Source: Strix aluco
Taxonomy: Eukaryota; Chordata; Aves; Strigiformes; Strigidae
Reading direction: 5' to 3'
Length of the DNA: 64,000 nucleotides
Assembly (NCBI RefSeq): GCF_031877795.1
Contig: NC_133938.1
Coordinates: 12,246,920-12,310,919, forward strand
Made by a program: the position numbers and the translations under genes. Positions 58,072 to 64,000 of this stretch are shown piece after piece (position 1 is the first letter of the stretch; each line of letters starts with the position of its first letter). The notes beneath the pieces are model-generated. The model worked only from the letters and a program-made list of their open reading frames with translations, did no database searches and had not been told where the DNA came from.

Positions 58072-61000
58072 CTGAGAGGAGAGAAAGCAGGAATGGAAGT
58101 CATTAGCAGGTTGCCATTTCTATAATCAAAGATTTCTTCTTATGCTCACAGGGGCACTGCTGCTACTAAGCAGAAAATCAGGAACAGGGTATCTGGCTAT
58201 ATCTGCACATCAGCTGCCCAGTGCCAGCTTGCAGGGTCAATAGCCTCCCAACTTGTAAAGAAATTAATATGTTAGCCAGCTTACTACAAAGCATCTAGCA
58301 CAAAAGCAGCGGCTCTTGTTTGAGGGTCTATGACCTGACTCTCCAGGGGAGTATTGCAGGGCAGAGGGATTAATGCAAATGGTCAGACTCCCCTTCCACA
58401 ACTTCGCTATCCTGAGAATGGGGCAGCAGATGAGCTGGAGGATGAATCACAGTGGATAAGTTAGTTTTCTGAAATTAAAACAGACGTAGATACTGGATTA
58501 CATTTCTGTGCATGTTACTGGCTTCCAGATAGGCTAAAGAGGAATACTTATCTCAAACAGGCCACTACACAGGAGCAGAAGTGAGGAACAGTACAAACTC
58601 TTCATTTTACTGATGGCAAAAGCAGTTTGAGGAGGCCGTTGAACAGCTCTGGGAGATGGAGAGGAGATCAGGCAGCCCCAGTCAGCAGCGTACACTGAGA
58701 CCCCTTTCTTTGCTCAGGGGCACCCCCACAGGAAAAGGGCACTCTGGCCTGTGCCATTCCCTTCCCAGCCACAGTGTACTGGGAAGACAAGGAGCAGTGG
58801 GAAGCCAGTCAGAGATGGGTGATAGCACTCTGAGCAGGGACACCCCGACTGTCCTCTCCCATCTGCTGACCTGCCATTTGCACCGAAGTCCAGCCTCAGC
58901 CCTTCCCATTTCACCTGGCTCCTGCTGAGGCCCTGTGACAGCAGGGCTGTACGGCTGCAACTCCTCTTGTGTGTTCAGATGAACATGACCGCTGTGACAG
59001 ACGAGTGCTTCCAGTGTAAAACCCTAGCTCACAGACTCTTCTAGCTCCCCTTTAGGTAGATGAATTCAGAGGTAGCTTTACCCCAGGGGCTAGGGAGAGG
59101 CTGAGAAATCCACCCACATATCTTATCTTCATTTGTAGAGCATCCAACACCAGCCATATCAAAAGTATCCTGAATTCAGAGGACATGCTCAGACAGCCAC
59201 CAAGGGTGACAGACTCTTAGCTGAGATGTAGAAACCAACTGCACGCTTGTATTTTGCATTTAAAATGGTTTACCTTGAACCGATGAGCAATGCTATTGCC
59301 TTTCCTGACGTTTGTAACAGACTGGGAACACAATGTTTTGAGCTTCTGCTTCTCATTCAAAGCAACCAGCTTTTGGCAGCACACTACCTTGCTCGCTTCT
59401 GATTGCCTGACCAGTCCCAAGACCAACAATTTCCAAGCAAAGAAATGCCACTCACACCATAGATGAGATGTGCAGAGCTGGGAGCACAACCCAAGTGCTA
59501 TGGGGAACTCCACTACAGTGCACTGGAATTACACTAATCTGAAGACAAACATGCAAAACTGCTTATGGCTAAATCAGTGCGACATTAAATTCAAACATTT
59601 GTTGTGCAACCGTAATAGTGCACATTTGAAATGAAAAGACCTTACTACATCCTCCTGTGCCAGGTCTAGATGTTAGGAAAAACAGCAGAGTAATTTTGTT
59701 CTCAGTGCTCAATTTCAGTTGCTACTCACCACAAACAATATTGTTTTTATTCTGGTTACTTTAGTTAATTGTTAATTCAGTGGTAGCCATAAAACATCAA
59801 GGAGGGGTTTAGAAAAATTGGAAAAAGTTTATTAGGCAAGGATAAGAAAATTCCCCCGAATTTCAAAACATGCAAGAACATCCTGTCTTCCCAGGCATGG
59901 CAGTCCAAATTCATATATTCTCATCTTTGTGTTTTACATAGGAGATGACATTCGGATTTCACTGGAATTGCATCAGCTGGTAAGTGGACTTGCCGCAAAA
60001 TCCTTTCCCTCAGCTGAGCTGTAGTTACAGTGTCCAAAACATAGTGAGTAAATGGTTACGTCCTTGAGAATGTGTCGTCGCTGGGAATAAAATGGCGTTA
60101 CCACCACCCACACTTGCACTGGGCCCATTCCCACGGTACAGCTCGAGGGAGACACAGGGTCTTTGCCTGGAGGGAATTTCACTGGCCAAGTTAACATTTA
60201 AGAGCTAACTTTCTAATGTGAGTCTTATAAACCACAGAGAATTAATCATACTACCCAACCTCATGGGAGGACTGCCAAACCACCAACAACTTTCTTTCAA
60301 GCATATTCTTATTTCTGTTTGAAGAACAACAGATTACAGAAATCAAAAGTGAACTTCCCTTGGGTCACCAAATATCTGCCTGACTTTATTCGATGTATAA
60401 CAACTCTAGAGGCCTTTGTGGAAAAATAGGAGATAATTTTCTCATCTGCTTCTGTTCTTCAGTAGTTCCTGACATGCCAGTATCTCAGTACTGCCTGGTC
60501 CTCTCAAAAATTATTAATACACCAAAGACTAACAAAGACTTCCCAACCTCTCAGGTTGTCGTAGATGTATCTGGTTTGGCCCCCACAACTATCAGAAATT
60601 CACACACTGTCCTTAGCAAAATAGTTTTGTGCTGCCCTAAAATCACATTCAGAAACTGATGATCTGATGGCAGTTTTTAATTAAATTATGCCTTATTTAT
60701 GTTAGCACCCTCCAATACTAGGGTAGCTACAGCCTAGTGTGTGTCGCCCCCTTGAACACAGAGACCCGCAGCAATTCACAGCTTCACTGCTGAGATGCAG
60801 CCTCACATCCCACTGCTGCAGTCAGAATCCTGTGGGCTAGAGAAGACCAACTGGAAAATACTTTAGAAATTATTATCCCTGCTATTCACTGAGGGCAGTA
60901 ACTGTTAGGGCAGCACAGGGGTGCTTGCAGAGCCCACCCTTAGTAAATGGCGTGGATAACAGCACCTGCTAAGAGAACATGAGTACAAACTCTGTGTGCA

Positions 61001-64000
61001 CATGCACTTGGATCAAATACACATAACTGGGCATTTGCTGCAAACTGCTATGTTAAAGAAGAAGCAACCGTCAGGCAGATTAAACAGTAACTGGGGAATT
61101 AGAGAGACTTGAAAAAAAAGGAGTCAGCTTGAAAAGAAGTATAAAAGAAGCATGATTGCCGGTTAACTAAACATCATTAGTACGTCAGTATGTTGCTTTG
61201 GTCCTGATTCGGTATAAACTAGAGAAACTGAGCCCTCTTGTCTTGTGACAGCCTGATGAGCTTCTGCTACACCTTCCCCCTGTTAAAAATGAAGCACTGC
61301 CTCATGTCCAGTTTGTGGCACAGGAAAGGCCCTGTACGATCTAGGGATGCATCCCAGGCTGTGCTACAGAGAAACCAACTCAGCAGCATTCTCCAGGAGA
61401 AAGGGCTCTCCTCTCCTCTCAGCAGAGAAGTGGCAAATGAGAGGAGACACGTATCAGAGAGAGGAAACAGTTATAATTATTCTCTGGCTGCATCTATACA
61501 GCTTCCAAGCTCTCCTGATTGTACACAGGCATACAAATTCATTTGCTGCTAAACTCTAATCTGGACCTAATAAACCATGTACAACCTTTGGGGCAAGTTG
61601 GGGGACAGGTCACTCCAAAAGAAGTTAGGCATCATGGACATGGCTGTGCCAAACCTGGCTTGCTGTGCCCTACACAGTGCGTCAGTACTATCTCACTCAC
61701 ACACCCTTGTGCCGTGCCCCAAAGACATACCAAAGCAACCACCACACCTCTTGCATTGAGTTATGAAAATAAAACTCTCAAACAACTGAGGAGGCCTCTT
61801 GTTATTCTAGGCCATTGCTAAGGGAAAAAACCAAAATCCCAATATCCCGCCTCAGGAACAATAATCTGGGGTTGAACTAGCTCAAAGCCTGTCTTGCTGC
61901 TCATGGCCTTCTATGTGCATTCCTGTACCACCAAGCAATGCTGCTTTCAACCAAATGGTTGAAGAACAGCAGCCCAACAGTGGCCAGTGCCGAGTCAGAA
62001 GGCTCCTGGGATGCCTCCCAGCTGCACAAAGACTGGCCAGTGCAGGCTAGGCCATGGCACGGGGCTGCCTGGGGTGGCCCAGCAGGACTGCTGCTCCAGA
62101 TGTGGCCATGATGAGTTTCTGACCTGAACTGGTGCCCACCAACTGGGGTGAGTTGGGAATGGCAAGATGCCAGAAAGCATTTGGAGTCCTCTCCCCCTGC
62201 CAGTTCCTTGCCACAAGCCTTGAACTTGGCCTTACAAGCTCTGTACCTCCCGCTGTGTTTCTTAGGTTTCTGTCCTAGCTGGAGCCCACGGTGAGTACCA
62301 GGTTCAGCATACTCTCTCCAGCACTGGTAAACAACTACAAGGGCAATCTCCCTGGATAATGTGGCCTGAACTGACAGTCCACTTTTCCAAGCCTGGCCTG
62401 CTGCCTAAGTCCAGACTTCTGGAAAATGTAGTATCTAATATAAGGCTCTCCGGGGATCAGACCTTTGTCTGGTCCCATTTGAGAGAATGCAGCAGACTGA
62501 CAGACAAGCCAGAGATGACACCAAAAGGCCACCTGACACACAGAAGCAGCAAACACAGCAGTGGTGAGCAATGTCACTGCAGCAGTGCTGGGCAAAGGCT
62601 GCCTGTGCATCCAGAGGGCCTCATTCCAGGGGCCTGCTGGCACACGTCCTCCATGGGTGAGGTGAGCACGGGCACAGCGGATGCTGGGTGAGAGGTCCAT
62701 AAAGACAAGAGAGGCAAAGATGTCTGGTCTTGTGCTGCGTCAGGGATCACTGTAAGCTCTGTGCGGTGCAAACACAGCCAGTTTGTACCACCAGGTCAGG
62801 GTGGTGACCTGCCTTTAGCAGTACAGACAGACATAGGACAGGTTGACCTAACTGCTTCTACACTGTTCTTTGCTGCAGGGGGAAAGATAAAAGGCTTCCC
62901 CTCAAGACATTGCTGTTTCATCTTCCATTGGTCCCCCTGAAGAGGCTTTAAAGACTGACTTCTACTCACAGAAGAAAAGAAGACAGTCAGCAGAAATGAA
63001 CACCAGCTCTCCTCTGGACTTAATGGAGGCTGAGCATCACCTCGCAGGCTTGCCCTGGAGATCCAGTGCTGGCGACTGAACCAGGGGACCGTAACTGCTC
63101 TTTGCTTGGTGCATGTGAAAAGCTCTTGCTGCTTTTCATTCCATGCTCGGGTCATTCCTGTGTCACTGCCTGCTGGACTGGAAGGAAATGACTGCTGTAA
63201 ATCTGTTTTTAGAAATATTTGACTCCCTTAATATGTTAAATGAATTCCAGTTATTTATGGGATTTTACTTAGCTCAGGGTAAGACATACTAGATTGTTCA
63301 GACTATTCCAATTGTTACCTTTTTCAATAAAAGGGTAAGTGTTGCTAAAGAATAGACTCCCTACAAACAACAATACACTTAGATATTCAAATTGGTTTGA
63401 TTACTGTATTAACTTATTTGAGGGAAAACCTGAAAAATTGCTTGCATGGGAAAAATTGCTACCTTAGTTTTATCAGTTACAGACCTGATCACCTAATAGC
63501 AATAAAGTTTTCTAAACAAAAGAAATACAGAACAAAACTATAATAGCCATTAAATGTTATACACAGCAGTCACTGTATTTTCTTTTTGTTAATTTATGTT
63601 TGCATAAGAAAAACCCCAAACCTACTCTTTGCTTCCCTTAGTTGGCAAGTTTGGAAATATGGCATAAAAAGCAATTTAGCATCACTTACTCTGAGCAGAC
63701 AAGTGCCTGGTATTCTGCAGTGGTCCCTGTCACAGGAGCTTACAACCCACGGCACTGCTCCCGCAGCTACCTCTGTCCATGCACAGAATCAGCTTCAATA
63801 TTGGGCTTCAAAAGACAAAGCAGAGCATCTCTAACACTTGTCCTTCTCACCTCCCCTAGTTATCCCTTGCTGTAAGTGGGAGAGGGCCTCCAGAACTGGT
63901 GGTCTGCAGCAGAGCAAAAGGGAAAGGCCAGAGGCCTGTGGCTGGAGACATGACAAGCTGCCCAGCAGGTTTCCGTTCTGCCATTTAACTGCTGAGCTCC
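58072..64000 (-). other. ST3GAL3: ST3GAL3 upstream intron, partial (5.9 kb)
   Basis: Runs from the penultimate exon acceptor to the window edge. I looked for the preceding coding segment (mammalian IQEAAFTLIGLPFNNG) and did not find it. No RNA gene or clear mobile element was seen. A minus-strand AATAAA lies at about 59,828-59,835 without an associated recognisable exon. Confidence 0.6.

Noticed and set aside
59820-60200. Minus-strand AATAAA with a 74-codon frame upstream as a processed pseudogene or alternative ST3GAL3 last exon
   Set aside because: The encoded sequence matches no known protein and no sialyltransferase segment. A single signal is not enough.
1-64000. CRISPR arrays, tRNA, rRNA, operons, prophage
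   Set aside because: None seen. The sequence is vertebrate nuclear DNA and no clustered spaced repeats or tRNA-like cloverleaf were recognised.

Overview
The window is vertebrate nuclear DNA, most likely from a bird (a crocodilian or turtle is not excluded). It carries split genes with GT-AG introns, GC-rich CpG-island promoters and few repeats. The only clear mobile element is a decayed CR1-type LINE, the dominant retroelement of sauropsids. All three recognised genes lie on the minus strand, in the order ST3GAL3 - ARTN - IPO13 along the direction of transcription. That is the gene order I recall for the human 1p34.1 region.

Layout from left to right. 1-30,315: IPO13 (importin-13), 16 coding exons covering the start codon to about residue 815 of an expected ~960. 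The last coding exons lie beyond the left edge. The exons join in frame at every junction and give a protein very close to mammalian importin-13. 30,316-30,796: a short GC-rich spacer holding the IPO13 promoter region. 30,797-37,533: ARTN (artemin, a GDNF-family neurotrophic ligand), three coding exons encoding 230 residues. It has an AU-rich 3' UTR, two candidate non-coding first exons and a TATA-like box. 37,534-43,191: intergenic DNA with a possible two-exon plus-strand non-coding transcript and an orphan minus-strand poly(A) signal. 43,192-64,000: the 3' end of ST3GAL3 (Golgi alpha-2,3-sialyltransferase). Its last two coding exons are present; a 13.3 kb intron holds the CR1 relic, and the rest of the gene lies to the right of the window.

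The three proteins do not form a pathway: nuclear import/export receptor, secreted neurotrophic factor, Golgi glycosyltransferase. Their linkage is conserved synteny. The observations most worth a second look are: a 97-codon out-of-frame upstream ORF that would overlap artemin across all its coding exons; AU-rich elements in the artemin 3' UTR; a (CGGGA)10 tract with G-quadruplex potential in the artemin 5' intron; a perfect 18-bp stem hairpin in IPO13 intron 1; a diverged duplication shared by two IPO13 introns; and the candidate antisense non-coding transcript between ARTN and ST3GAL3. Exon boundaries were set by eye from reading frame, splice-site dinucleotides and recalled mammalian protein sequence. 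UTR limits and CpG-island limits are approximate.
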